This document shows positions 51,971-59,966 of a stretch of DNA of 64,000 nt, in pieces (position 1 is the stretch's first letter; every line of letters begins with the position of its first letter). The stretch is taken from the NCBI RefSeq assembly GCF_003688995.1, contig NZ_PENI01000007.1, positions 248,001 to 312,000 on the forward strand, given 5' to 3'. The stretch is from Streptomyces shenzhenensis. GTDB taxonomy: Bacteria; Actinomycetota; Actinomycetes; Streptomycetales; Streptomycetaceae. A program made the position numbers and the translations under genes. The notes beneath the pieces were generated by a model that had not been told where the DNA came from, did not search any database, and saw nothing but the letters and a program-made list of their open reading frames with translations.

Positions 51971-53080
51971 TCAGGGAGCGGTACGGCGCTCGGCCCGCCC
52001 GTGGCGCGGGGTGCGCAGCGTGCCGGCCGTCCGCAGCAGCCGGTCGGCCGGTGCGCGCAGCCGGGGATGGGCCAGGACGGTGTTCCGCAGCCCGCGCACC
52101 GGGCGGCGCCACAGCCGGTGGGCCGCCGCCACCGGGTGGGGGCGGGTGGCGAACCCCTCCCCCACGCGCAGTTCGCGGGTCTTCAGCCAGTCCTTGTACT
52201 CCTTGTCCCCGCGCCCCAGATCCACGAGCGTCACCCCGTGCCGGCCCGCCGCCTCGGTCGTGCGCAGGTGCATCATCAGGCCGGGCGAGTAGTAGTGCAG
52301 GTCGGGGTCGTAGGCGGTGAACCAGGCCGCGAGCACCGTGCTCGACCTCGGTCCGAAGTGCGCGGCCACCGGCCGGTCGCCGGCGTAGAGCACGGACAGC
52401 ACGCCGGTGAAGTGCTCCTCGCGGACCCGGAACAGGTGCTCCGTCAGATCGACGATCCAGGGCCGCGCGAACCGGTCCATCCGTCCCGTCCTGCGGTACT
52501 GGGCGGACTTCCAGCGCATGAGCCGCCGCAGCATCCGGGGGTCGCGCTCGTCGAAGACGAACCGCACCTCGCCGACGTCGCGGCCGATGCGGCGCTCCTT
52601 CTTCAGCGTCGTCCTGGCCAGCCCCGGGTAGGCGCCGCGCAGCCACTGCGCGTAGCCGCCGTCACCGGGTTCCACATCGATCACCGGCGAGGCGAACAAC
52701 CCCGTCATATGTCCGGCGAACGGCCGCTGCTCCGCCACGAGGTGGTCGAACTCGAAGATGGACAGGCCGCAGGCGCGCAGCAGTTCCCGGACGTCCCAGG
52801 AGACGCCCGGCCGGTGCACGAGCGCCTGGCAGTCGGACAGGCCCAGGCCGATGGCCCGGCCGGTCCCGAGGGCGGTGCGCTCGTAAGGGAGGAAGCCGAC
52901 GGGCTGCCCGGCCTCGTGCAGCACCGCCACCCTCGCCCCGCCGCGGTGCCGGCCGATCCCCAGCGCGAACTCGGGGGCCAGGAAGGGGTTGGCGTACTCC
53001 GGTGATTCGTCCATCGCCCGGTGCCAGGCCCCCATGTGGGTCTCGGTCAGTTCCTCGGGTCTGTGGATGGTGATGTCCAC
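51971..53080 (-). CDS. Acetyltransf_6 (BcsL/FemX-like GNAT-fold) protein
   Basis: The 369-residue protein starts at GTG 53080. The double-GNAT architecture shows an N-terminal half with FLAPEFALGIGRHRGGARVAVL and PVGFLPYER, and a C-terminal Acetyltransf_6 half with ARTTLKKERRIGRDV, LMRWKSAQYRRTG, VLYAGDRPVAAHFGPRSS and YYSPGLMMHLRTTEAA then DLGRGDKEYKDWLKT. This family acts in exopolysaccharide or lipid acylation and aminoacyl transfer. In actinobacteria it often sits with polysaccharide genes, but none are nearby. Substrate unknown. Confidence 0.82.
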   Translation of the reverse strand: MDITIHRPEELTETHMGAWHRAMDESPEYANPFLAPEFALGIGRHRGGARVAVLHEAGQPVGFLPYERTALGTGRAIGLGLSDCQALVHRPGVSWDVRELLRACGLSIFEFDHLVAEQRPFAGHMTGLFASPVIDVEPGDGGYAQWLRGAYPGLARTTLKKERRIGRDVGEVRFVFDERDPRMLRRLMRWKSAQYRRTGRMDRFARPWIVDLTEHLFRVREEHFTGVLSVLYAGDRPVAAHFGPRSSTVLAAWFTAYDPDLHYYSPGLMMHLRTTEAAGRHGVTLVDLGRGDKEYKDWLKTRELRVGEGFATRPHPVAAAHRLWRRPVRGLRNTVLAHPRLRAPADRLLRTAGTLRTPRHGRAERRTAP

Positions 53081-53517
53081 CTCAGCTCGGCCGCCCTTCC
53101 GCCGGCCCGGCGCAGGGCGTACCGGTGTCGAGCCAGGCCGTCGGGGCCGGTGCTCGGTCTGGTGCACGGCGCATGGATCGCATCGGTGACCTTCCCCCCT
53201 GTGCCGCGGTGTCCGCGTCCCGCCGCTTCTCTGGATGTCCGCTGGTCCGGATGTCCGTCGGCGCGTGCCGTGTCCGGGGTCGCCGGACCGCCGCTGCCCC
53301 GGATTCCGCATCGCGCCACGCTGACCAAACGTCGCGAAACAGCACGCACACTGTCAAGGGTGCCTGACGCAGCGGCAGTTCTCGGCCCGGACGGCGCACG
53401 GCGGCACGGCGCCCGGACGGCCTTCCCGCGCACGGGGCCGGCCGGCGGTGCCGCTTCTGGTCCGGGCGCCGGTTCGGTGACAAGATCGGCGGAAACCGGG
53501 CCGGAAGGGGCAGGCCG
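53081..53517. other. Divergent intergenic region
   Basis: These 437 bases contain frames on both strands but none with credible composition or start. The promoters of the Acetyltransf_6 gene (minus) and the alpha/beta hydrolase gene (plus) must lie here. TTGACA occurs on the minus strand near 53352-53357, without a matching -10 I can defend. Confidence 0.35.
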
Positions 53518-54210
53518 ATGAAGCTGCACACCCGTCAGTGGGGCGACGGCGACCGGACCGCCGTACTCGTCCACGGGATCATGGCGGACCACAGGACCTG
53601 GCGCCGCGTCGGACCGGCGCTGGCCGACAAGGGCTACCGGGTGGTCGCGGTGGACCTGCGGGGGCACGGCGCGAGCGGGCGGGGCGAGTACAGCGCCGCC
53701 GGCTGGGCCGGCGACCTCGTCGACACCCTCCCGGCCGCCCCGGAACTGGCGATCGGGCACTCACTGGGCGCGATGGCGCTGTCCGGCGCCGTCGAGCGGC
53801 TCGCTCCGGCCCGGGCCGTGTACTGCGACCCGGCCTGGGAGCTGCGGCCGGAGGCCGGTGCGGGGGCGGCACGGTTCGCGGCCTTCAAGAACGCCACCCG
53901 GGACATGATCACGAACCTGAATCCGCGCTGGGAGGAGGCCGACGTGGACGTGGAACTGGCCACGCTCGCGGCCTGGGATCCCGAGACCGCGCGCGCGATC
54001 GCCGACGTGTACGCGGTGAGCCGGACGCCGGCCCGTGCGGTGGTGCCCTCGCTGGTGCTGACGGCCGATCCGAGCACCCTCGTGACCCCCGGTCTGCAGG
54101 GGCAGTTGGCGCGGCGTGGCTTCGAGGTGCGGACGGTCGGCGGGGCCGGCCACACCCTCCACCGCGACGACTTCGACGGCTTCATGAAGGCGCTGAGCGG
54201 CTGGATCTGA
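53518..54210 (+). CDS. Alpha/beta hydrolase
   Basis: The 230-residue cytoplasmic enzyme starts at ATG 53518. The oxyanion motif is VLVHGIMADHRTW, the strand-4 motif VVAVDLRGHGASG, the nucleophile S82 in LAIGHSLGAMAL, the acid in LVLTADPSTLV and the base His in GGAGHTLHRDDF. The layout fits small esterase, haloperoxidase-like or lactonase hydrolases. Substrate unknown. The PfkB-type kinase gene follows 78 nt downstream. Confidence 0.92.
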   Translation: MKLHTRQWGDGDRTAVLVHGIMADHRTWRRVGPALADKGYRVVAVDLRGHGASGRGEYSAAGWAGDLVDTLPAAPELAIGHSLGAMALSGAVERLAPARAVYCDPAWELRPEAGAGAARFAAFKNATRDMITNLNPRWEEADVDVELATLAAWDPETARAIADVYAVSRTPARAVVPSLVLTADPSTLVTPGLQGQLARRGFEVRTVGGAGHTLHRDDFDGFMKALSGWI

Positions 54211-54288
54211 GCGCGACGGTGCCGCGCCGCGGGCCGCGGCGGTTCGTACACTGATCGCCCGGTGCCGCGGCGGAGGAGGTGGCCACGG

Positions 54289-55188
54289 ATGGAACACGGC
54301 ACGGAACGGCACCCCGCTGGACTGTTCGTCGGGCTGTGCACCCTGGACGTCGTCCAGCTGGTGGACCATGTGCCCGGGCCCGACGAGAAACTGACGGCCC
54401 ATGACCAGCTGGTGGCCGCCGGGGGTCCCGCCGCCAACGCCGCCGCCGGCTTCGCCCATCTGGGCGGCCGGGCGAGGCTCCTGACCGGGCTCGGCCGCCA
54501 TCCGCTGGCGCTGACCGCCGCGGCCGACCTCACGGCGCTGGGCGTGACCGTCGACGACCTGGCGGCCGGCACGGCCGAGCCGCCCGCGGTCTCGTCGGTC
54601 CTGGTGACCGCGGCGAGCGGGCGGCGGGCGGTCGCCTCCACGAACGCCGGCCGCCACCGGCTCACCGCGCCGGACGGCCTCGGCGCCCTGGTGGCCGGCT
54701 GCGACATCGTGGAACTCGACGGTCACCACATGGAGTTGGCGATCGCCGTGGCACGGGCGGCGCGGGCCGCGGGCCGTCCCACCGTGCTGGACGGCGGCAG
54801 CTGGAAGGAGGGCACACCGACCCTGCTGTCCTCGGTGGACGTGGCCGTCTGCTCGGCCGACTTCCGCCCGCCGGGCGCACGGACGCCCGCCCGGACCCTG
54901 GCGTATCTGCACGAGCAGGGGGTGACCTGGGCCGCGGTCAGCGGGGGCGCGGCCCCGCTCGTCTGGTCGGGCCCCGACGGGCAGGGAGTGGTCGAGGTGC
55001 CGCCGACCGCGGTGGCGGACACCCTCGGCGCGGGGGACTTCCTGCACGGGGCGTTCGCCTACCACTGGGCGTCCGTGGCGGAGCGGGACCGTGCCGATCA
55101 CTTCGCCGTGGCCCTCGCACAGGCCGCGGAGGTGGCATCGCGCTCGTGCGCGACCTTCGGCACCCGCTCCTGGATGCGGAGGGGCTGA
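54289..55188 (+). CDS. PfkB-family sugar/nucleoside kinase
   Basis: The 299-residue protein starts at ATG 54289, chosen over GTG 54262 because GGAGGAGG lies 9 nt upstream. The PfkB fold shows the N-terminal GGPAANAAAGFAHLGGRA signature and the C-terminal catalytic TAVADTLGAGDFLHGAFAYH with the anion hole and base Asp (GAGD). The substrate strand (LVDHVPGPDEKLTAHDQLVA) differs from ribokinase, so a sugar other than ribose is likely. KHK-like and fructokinase-like roles are possible. Confidence 0.92.
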   Translation: MEHGTERHPAGLFVGLCTLDVVQLVDHVPGPDEKLTAHDQLVAAGGPAANAAAGFAHLGGRARLLTGLGRHPLALTAAADLTALGVTVDDLAAGTAEPPAVSSVLVTAASGRRAVASTNAGRHRLTAPDGLGALVAGCDIVELDGHHMELAIAVARAARAAGRPTVLDGGSWKEGTPTLLSSVDVAVCSADFRPPGARTPARTLAYLHEQGVTWAAVSGGAAPLVWSGPDGQGVVEVPPTAVADTLGAGDFLHGAFAYHWASVAERDRADHFAVALAQAAEVASRSCATFGTRSWMRRG

Positions 55189-55216
55189 CGGTCCGCCGCG
55201 GCGAACCGGGCCGGCA

Positions 55217-55243
55217 GCCGGTTGAACGCGCCGTTCAGCCGGC
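55217..55243. terminator. Terminator hairpin between convergent genes
   Basis: GCCGGTTGAACG (55217-55228) and CGTTCAGCCGGC (55232-55243) form a 12-bp RNA stem with one G-U pair and a 3-nt loop. It lies between the PfkB-kinase stop and the membrane-protein stop. Confidence 0.7.
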
Positions 55244-55315
55244 GTGGGCCGCGCAGCAGCGCGTTCTCCCGGTAGGGCGGCGGGCCTCGGGCGCGGTACC
55301 GGGGCGCCGGCGGGT

Positions 55316-55993
55316 TCAGGTCGGCGCGGTCACGGACGGGCGGGGGCGGACGGTGACGACGAGGATGTAGCCGCTGAGGACCAGCGACCACGCCGGGAAC
55401 GCCAGCTCGGCCCAGGGGACGTTCGAGGAGACGAAGAGCAGGACGAGGGTGGCGAGGAAACCCAGCAGGGTCAGCCAGCGCGGCAGCACACCGCGGCGGT
55501 GGCCGAGCACCGACAGCGAGCAGATGAAGACGGCCGCCATGCGCATCGCGTATCCGGTCATCAGGGTGTAGGCGAAGTGGCTGCCGAAGTCCCAGGTCCG
55601 CAGCCCCGCGGTCGAACCGGGGGTGTGCACGATGTCCAGTACGGCGGCGGCCGCCGCTGCCGCGCCGAACATGGTGGCGACGAAGACCAGGCCGCTGCCG
55701 AGGAAGACGGTGGCGAGGAACCGGTCCTCGGCCTCGCCCAGGTGGCTGCGGACGACACCGGTGAACCAGAGGAAGAAGATGCCGGCGAACGGCACGAGCG
55801 CGAGCGCCGTGTGCACCGCGTTGCGCCGCGCCGAGTCGGTGCGGCCTGCGGCGGTGGCCGCCTCGACGCCTTCGGGGATGCCGATCCGGATGAGGACGAT
55901 CGCCGCGGCGAACAGCAGCGCGAAGACGACACCGGCGAGCCCGGCGGCCCGTGGGGTCCGCAGTGCCCGCTCCCCCGACGGCGTTGTCCGCAT
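55316..55993 (-). CDS. Integral membrane protein of unknown function
   Basis: The 225-residue protein starts at ATG 55993. Six hydrophobic helices are evident: AAGLAGVVFALLFAAAIVLI, ALALVPFAGIFFLWFTGVV, FLGSGLVFVATMFGAAAAAA, MRMAAVFICSLSVLG, WLTLLGFLATLVLLFV and LAFPAWSLVLSGYILVVTV. The arrangement resembles DUF4386-like small membrane proteins, but I am not sure of the family. No catalytic or binding motif is visible and there are no clear operon partners. Confidence 0.75.
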   Translation of the reverse strand: MRTTPSGERALRTPRAAGLAGVVFALLFAAAIVLIRIGIPEGVEAATAAGRTDSARRNAVHTALALVPFAGIFFLWFTGVVRSHLGEAEDRFLATVFLGSGLVFVATMFGAAAAAAAVLDIVHTPGSTAGLRTWDFGSHFAYTLMTGYAMRMAAVFICSLSVLGHRRGVLPRWLTLLGFLATLVLLFVSSNVPWAELAFPAWSLVLSGYILVVTVRPRPSVTAPT

Positions 55994-56108
55994 GCCCGGC
56001 TCGCTTCCTGTGCGGCGGCTGATGCCACCAGCAAGCCGTCTGCCGCCCCGCGCCGCCACCGGAACACGCCCGAACGGCACACCCGGCGTCCGTCGCGGGG
56101 CGGGCGGG

Positions 56109-56510
56109 TCAGTCCTCGGTCCAGCCGTGCTTCTTGGCGAACTGGAGGAACTCGCGGCGGATCTGCACGATCTGCTGACCCGTCAGGGTCGGCGCCGCCT
56201 GCAGCAGAAGCTCCGTGATCTCGGTGGTGAACTCGACCGTCTGCAGCACGTCGCAGAGCGAATCGTCACCGACGGACCCCGACGCGGACCCGGCCCGTGG
56301 TGTCGCCCCCGGTGCCAGCCGGATCGACGACGCCTTGGGGCCCCGCTCGCCCTCCTCGACCTCGAACTCGACCTCGAGCCCGGTCCGCACCATGGACTCG
56401 GGGATAAGAAGGTCGTTCACATGCAGAAAGACGTCCTCGTCCCCGTGTTCCGGGGCGATGAACCCGTATCCGCGAACGCTGTCGAACCTCACCACACGGC
56501 CTGCTGCCAC
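56109..56510 (-). CDS. Cold-shock-domain protein with C-terminal helical extension
   Basis: The 133-residue protein starts at GTG 56510 (giving MAAGRVVRF), the usual start of Streptomyces homologues; an in-frame ATG at 56537 would add nine odd residues. The cold-shock domain (residues 1-70) has the RNA-binding motifs RGYGFIAP and DVFLHVNDL. The C-terminal half (VLQTVEFTTEITELLLQAAP, LTGQQIVQIRREFLQFAKKH) is helical and not found in classical CspA. This is the long CSD class known in Streptomyces, a likely nucleic-acid-binding regulator or RNA chaperone. Confidence 0.93.
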   Translation of the reverse strand: MAAGRVVRFDSVRGYGFIAPEHGDEDVFLHVNDLLIPESMVRTGLEVEFEVEEGERGPKASSIRLAPGATPRAGSASGSVGDDSLCDVLQTVEFTTEITELLLQAAPTLTGQQIVQIRREFLQFAKKHGWTED

Positions 56511-56550
56511 ACCAAACCCCCAGACAACCCGGGCCACCTGCCCGAACGAA

Positions 56551-56808
56551 TCAGCGCGCGAGTCTAGCAGCTGCCCCGATCCCCTTCATCCGACGGTGAC
56601 CACGCGGTTCACCCCACCCGGTGCGAGCGGCGAATCGCTCCGGCCGGGCGCGCCGGTGGGCGAGCGCACCGAGCGCGAAGCAAGCCACGTACTGCGGTAC
56701 CCGGGCGGGCTCGACCTGGAGGAAGTCCAGGACCGGGATCCGCTCGTCGAGCGGGAGACGCACCCGCGCGAGGAACGCGGCGAGAGCGACGGCCGCAGTG
56801 AGCGCCAC
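56551..56808 (-). pseudogene. Fragment of an acyltransferase-3/OpgC-like membrane protein
   Basis: An 85-residue frame with PVLDFLQVEPARVPQYVACF followed by ALGALAHRRARPERF resembles an internal segment of acyltransferase-3 (OafA/OpgC-type) proteins, where a luminal QPAHVPQY-like stretch precedes a helix ending in AHRR. The N-terminal helices and the catalytic His of the family are absent. The remaining sequence is low complexity. I read it as a remnant; the family identity is from memory. Confidence 0.45.
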
Positions 56809-56949
56809 CAGGGCGGCGTGCCCGGGCGACGGGCAGGCGGCGCGTGTCCGGCCGCTCCGGGTGCGGTGCAGCAGTCCGCCCGCCCGGGTGGGCGCGGCGT
56901 GCGGCTTCGTGAGGTGGGCTTGTTGAACGTTCTCTCTCCGGGGGAGACT

Positions 56950-56965
56950 TCTACAACAGTGTAGA
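56950..56965. promoter_or_regulatory. BlaI-type operator upstream of tatA
   Basis: TCTACA-ACAG-TGTAGA, a 6+6 palindrome with a 4-nt spacer, lies 58 nt before the tatA start. It is one of three sites of the same form in the last 7 kb of the window and resembles the BlaI/MecI half-site TACA/TGTA. Confidence 0.8.
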
Positions 56966-57023
56966 TTGCGGATGTCGCCGGTACGCCGTGCCGGTCGGCT
57001 TCGCCACCGGGAGGGCTTTTCTG

Positions 57024-57245
57024 ATGTTCGGCTTGAGCGAACTGGCCGTGATCCTCATCGTCGTCATCGTGGTCCTGGGCATCAAGAAGCTGCCCGAGCT
57101 GACGCGTTCGGCGGGCAAGGCGGCCCGGATCTTCAAGAGCGAGGCCAAGGCACTCAAGGAACAGGACGCGCCGGGCGGCTCGCCCGCCGCCGGGAACGTG
57201 GTCAGCGGCACCGTGGTCGACCGGGACGGTTCACCCCGCACCTGA
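57024..57245 (+). CDS. TatA/E-like twin-arginine translocase subunit
   Basis: The 73-residue protein starts at ATG 57024 behind GGGAGGG. It has a single N-terminal helix (ELAVILIVVIVVLG), a short hinge and an amphipathic helix (KKLPELTRSAGKAARIFKSE), then a polar tail. This is the TatA/TatE design; the usual hinge Phe-Gly is Leu-Gly here. No tatB or tatC is adjacent, so it is an extra TatA copy. A BlaI-type operator sits upstream, suggesting that it is induced with the ter genes. Such small TatA homologues may also act in membrane stress. Confidence 0.88.
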   Translation: MFGLSELAVILIVVIVVLGIKKLPELTRSAGKAARIFKSEAKALKEQDAPGGSPAAGNVVSGTVVDRDGSPRT

Positions 57246-57277
57246 CGGCGCCCCGCGCCGGCCCGCACGCCGGCGCG

Positions 57278-57955
57278 TCAGGCGCCGACCGCCCGGCCCG
57301 CCTTCGCCCAGTTGGCGTGCAGCTTGTCGAGGTAGGCCCGGGCCTGGCTGCCGGGCGGCGTGCCCCGGGCGAAGGCCAGCATGTTGCCGGCGCCCGTGTT
57401 GTAGCCCAGGGCCAGCAGTTCGTTCCTGTCGTAGGCGGCGGCCCACCGGTCGGGGAGCTGGGCGGCCAGGTCGTGCAGATGCCAGGCCTCGGCCTCTATG
57501 GCGAGGTCCCGGTCGTCGGGCAGCTCCTCCCATCGGCGGTCCGCGAAGTCCCGGCCCTTCTTGGTCTCGTCGAAGGCGGCGCGGTGCATGTTCGCGATGC
57601 CGAAGGAGGCGTCCGGCTTGTACTTCTGCCAGGCCCGTTCCAGGCCCGGATCGTGCGGCTTGTACGCCTCGTTGTAGAGGATCGCCATCAGCAGCTGGGC
57701 GCTGACGCCAGTGCGCCGGGCCCAGTCGCGGGCCTGGGGAGCGTAGTCGGCGGGGTCGTAGGAGGACGCCGCCGCCGCGGACGCGGTGGCCGAGGGCCGG
57801 CCGGTCGGTGTCGGCGAGGGGGTGGCGGACGACCCCGCGGGCGGCGGGGTGTCGCCCTGCGGGGTGTTGGCGGCGCGCACGATGACATACACCGCGAGGG
57901 CGAAGACGAGCACGGGCAGCCAGCGCCAGCGTCCCGGCACCCGGGAATCGGACAT
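57278..57955 (-). CDS. Membrane-anchored lysozyme-fold (SLT-like) protein
   Basis: The 225-residue protein starts at ATG 57955 behind GAGAGAGG. One N-terminal helix (WLPVLVFALAVYVIV) anchors it, and a Pro/Ser/Thr/Ala-rich linker follows to about residue 65. The C-terminal domain has ISAQLLMAILYNEAYKPHDP-type residues (here AQLLMAILYNEAYK), a Glu at the position of the transglycosylase catalytic acid, SFGIANMHRAAF and LLALGYNTGAGNML, which mirrors the YNAGPGNV motif of soluble lytic transglycosylases. It probably cuts or binds peptidoglycan outside the cell. Confidence 0.75.
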   Translation of the reverse strand: MSDSRVPGRWRWLPVLVFALAVYVIVRAANTPQGDTPPPAGSSATPSPTPTGRPSATASAAAASSYDPADYAPQARDWARRTGVSAQLLMAILYNEAYKPHDPGLERAWQKYKPDASFGIANMHRAAFDETKKGRDFADRRWEELPDDRDLAIEAEAWHLHDLAAQLPDRWAAAYDRNELLALGYNTGAGNMLAFARGTPPGSQARAYLDKLHANWAKAGRAVGA

Positions 57956-58046
57956 GTCCCGTCCTCTCTCGCATCCCTCCCTCGCCAGCACCCTTGTACC
58001 GCACCGGGACTAAGACCCCTGTGAGGCTGCGCCGTGCGGCCCCGTA

Positions 58047-58081
58047 CGGTCCCGCCGCGCCGCGGTGCCGCGGCGGGACCG
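58047..58081 (-). terminator. Terminator after the long terD-like gene
   Basis: Perfect 13-bp arms CGGTCCCGCCGCG (58047-58059) and CGCGGCGGGACCG (58069-58081) with a 9-nt loop lie 6 nt beyond the TerD-tail gene's stop codon at 58087. Confidence 0.8.
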
Positions 58082-58086
58082 GGCGG

Positions 58087-59232
58087 TCACTCCTCCTCGT
58101 AGTAGTTGTTGACCACGACCTCGGGTTCGTCGTCGGAGAGTGCCTCGTTCAGCAGGGCGCCGCCGACCAGGCCCGCCGCGCCCGCGCCGATGAGCGCGCC
58201 GGTGCCGAAGCGGCGTCCGCCCTGCTGCTGTTGGTCGCCGTGCGGGGCCGGGTAACCCTGCTGGGGGTAGCCCTGTTGCGGATACCCCTGCTGCGGGTAG
58301 CCCTGCTGCATCGGCTGCGGATACCCCGGCTGGGGCGGCGTGTAGTACGGCGGCGCCGTGGTCTGCACCCGCTGCGCGCAGCCGCCGCACGCCTGGACCG
58401 GGCGCGGCACACCCCACTGCGGGGACCAGGTCACCATCGTCGCGCCGGGACCGTGGTCGGGGTCGAAGAAGCACGTCACGGGGGAACTCCCTGAGGGTTG
58501 GGGTGAGCCGGGGTATGCCGGGGCGGGCGTGGAGACGAGGGTCGGCGTCGGCACCACGGGCGCGGACGGCGGCACGGACACGGGCGGAGCCGCGGCGGCG
58601 GGCGGCGGCAGGTACGCGGTCGTGCTCGCCGGCGGCGGCGTGACGGGATCCGGGCCGGGCTCCGGCTCGCGCAGGACGTCCACGCCGTAGTCGGCGGCGA
58701 TGCCCGCGAGCCCGGCGGCGTACCCCTGTCCGATCGCGCGGAACTTCCACTCGGTGCCGTGCCGGTACAACTCGCCGAAGACCAGCGCGGTCTCGTTCGA
58801 CAGACCGCCGGCGGCGAGGTCGTAGCGGGCCAGTTCGGCGCCGCCGTGCCGGTCGAGCACGCGGATGTGCGCCCGGTGGACCTGCCCGAAGGACTGGCCG
58901 CGGGCCGCGCCCTCGTAGAGGGAGACCGGGAAGACGATCTTCGTCACCTTCGCCGGGACGCGATCGAGGTCGACGTGGATCTGCTGGTCGTCCGCGCCCA
59001 TCGGGCCGCCGCCACCGGAGTGCCGGACCGAACCGTCGGGGCTGTTCAGGTTGTTGAAGAAGACGAAGTACTCGTCGGACAGCACCTTGCCCGACGCGTC
59101 GCACAGGAGCGCGCTGGCGTCCAGGTCGTAGCCCGTGTTCGCCTGCCAGCCCAGGCCGACCGTCACCGCGGTCAGGCCCGGGGCCTGCCGGCCCAGTGCC
59201 ACGTTGCCGCCCTTGGTCAGGGGCACACTCAT
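58087..59232 (-). CDS. TerD-domain protein with PQQGY-repeat, zinc-knuckle-like and glycine-zipper tail
   Basis: The 381-residue protein starts at ATG 59232 behind GGAGG. Residues 1-190 are a complete TerD domain: [59 protein letters not shown] and [20 protein letters not shown], including the acidic calcium-binding residues. A Pro-rich linker leads to CFFDPDHGPG, a CGGCAQR knuckle, four PQQGY repeats and ALIGAGAAGLVGGALL, which could insert in a membrane. It ends in VVVNNYYEEE. TerD proteins act in tellurite, phage and envelope stress; the tail suggests membrane tethering. Confidence 0.9.
   Translation of the reverse strand: MSVPLTKGGNVALGRQAPGLTAVTVGLGWQANTGYDLDASALLCDASGKVLSDEYFVFFNNLNSPDGSVRHSGGGGPMGADDQQIHVDLDRVPAKVTKIVFPVSLYEGAARGQSFGQVHRAHIRVLDRHGGAELARYDLAAGGLSNETALVFGELYRHGTEWKFRAIGQGYAAGLAGIAADYGVDVLREPEPGPDPVTPPPASTTAYLPPPAAAAPPVSVPPSAPVVPTPTLVSTPAPAYPGSPQPSGSSPVTCFFDPDHGPGATMVTWSPQWGVPRPVQACGGCAQRVQTTAPPYYTPPQPGYPQPMQQGYPQQGYPQQGYPQQGYPAPHGDQQQQGGRRFGTGALIGAGAAGLVGGALLNEALSDDEPEVVVNNYYEEE
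58250..58309 (-). repeat. Four 15-bp coding repeats (PQQGY units)
   Basis: Four imperfect 15-bp units start at 58250, 58265, 58280 and 58295 (GGGTAGCCCTGCTGC consensus). They encode the QQGYP repeats of the TerD-tail protein. Being in phase with codons, gain or loss of a unit changes the tail length without a frameshift. Confidence 0.8.
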
Positions 59233-59341
59233 GCATGTCCTCCGCTGCTGCTTCCGCATCCTGTGTTCGTCGTGATCAACGCGAGCCCAGCTCTTACAGT
59301 TCCCCGATTGCGCAATAAATGAAGTAACCGCATGCGTCTGA

Positions 59342-59926
59342 TCAGAGGTGGCCGACGATGGTGGGCAGCAGGTCCTGGAACGTCCGGCCGGCCGCGGGCT
59401 CCCCGATGGCCTTCAGCTGCCAGCCGCCCGTCCCGCGGTACAGCTTGGCCATGATCTGGGCGGTGTGCGTGCCGCCGCCGCTGAGGGTGTAACGGGCCAG
59501 TTCCTGCCCGGTGTTCTCGTCGACGAGGCGGCAGAACGCGTTCTGCACCTCGGCGAAGGTCTGTCCGGTGAACGAGTTGACCGTGAGGACGATCTGGTCG
59601 ATGTGCGCGGGGACGCGGCCGAGGTCGACGAGGATGACCTCGTCGTCGTCGCCGGCGCCGCTGCCGCCGGTGAGGTTGTCGCCCAGGTGCCGCACGGATC
59701 CGTCGTCGCTGGTCAGATGCTGGAAGAAGGCGACGTCGGCGAGCTGCTCGCCGGCGAAGAGCAGCGCGGAGGCGTCCAGATCGATGTCCCGGGGACCGGC
59801 CAGCTTGGCCAGGAACCCCTTGCGCTGGGCGGCCTGCCAGCCGAGCCCCATCCGGACGGCGTTCAGCGCGGTGCCGTCGGACTTGCTCAGACTGATCTGC
59901 TGACCCTTGCTCAGATTGACCGACAT
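59342..59926 (-). CDS. TerD-family protein (TerD/TerZ-like, with insert)
   Basis: The 194-residue protein starts at ATG 59926. The TerD fold is clear ([92 protein letters not shown]). It has a short extra loop (AQRKGFLAKLAG) after GWQA that the other two TerD proteins here lack. The acidic calcium-binding pattern is intact. It is probably part of the same stress module; it follows the gene for a membrane protein of 243 residues at a 40-nt distance. Confidence 0.93.
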   Translation of the reverse strand: MSVNLSKGQQISLSKSDGTALNAVRMGLGWQAAQRKGFLAKLAGPRDIDLDASALLFAGEQLADVAFFQHLTSDDGSVRHLGDNLTGGSGAGDDDEVILVDLGRVPAHIDQIVLTVNSFTGQTFAEVQNAFCRLVDENTGQELARYTLSGGGTHTAQIMAKLYRGTGGWQLKAIGEPAAGRTFQDLLPTIVGHL

Positions 59927-59966
59927 ACGTCGTCTCGCTTTCTTTCGCGGGGTGTTCGAGGGAGGT

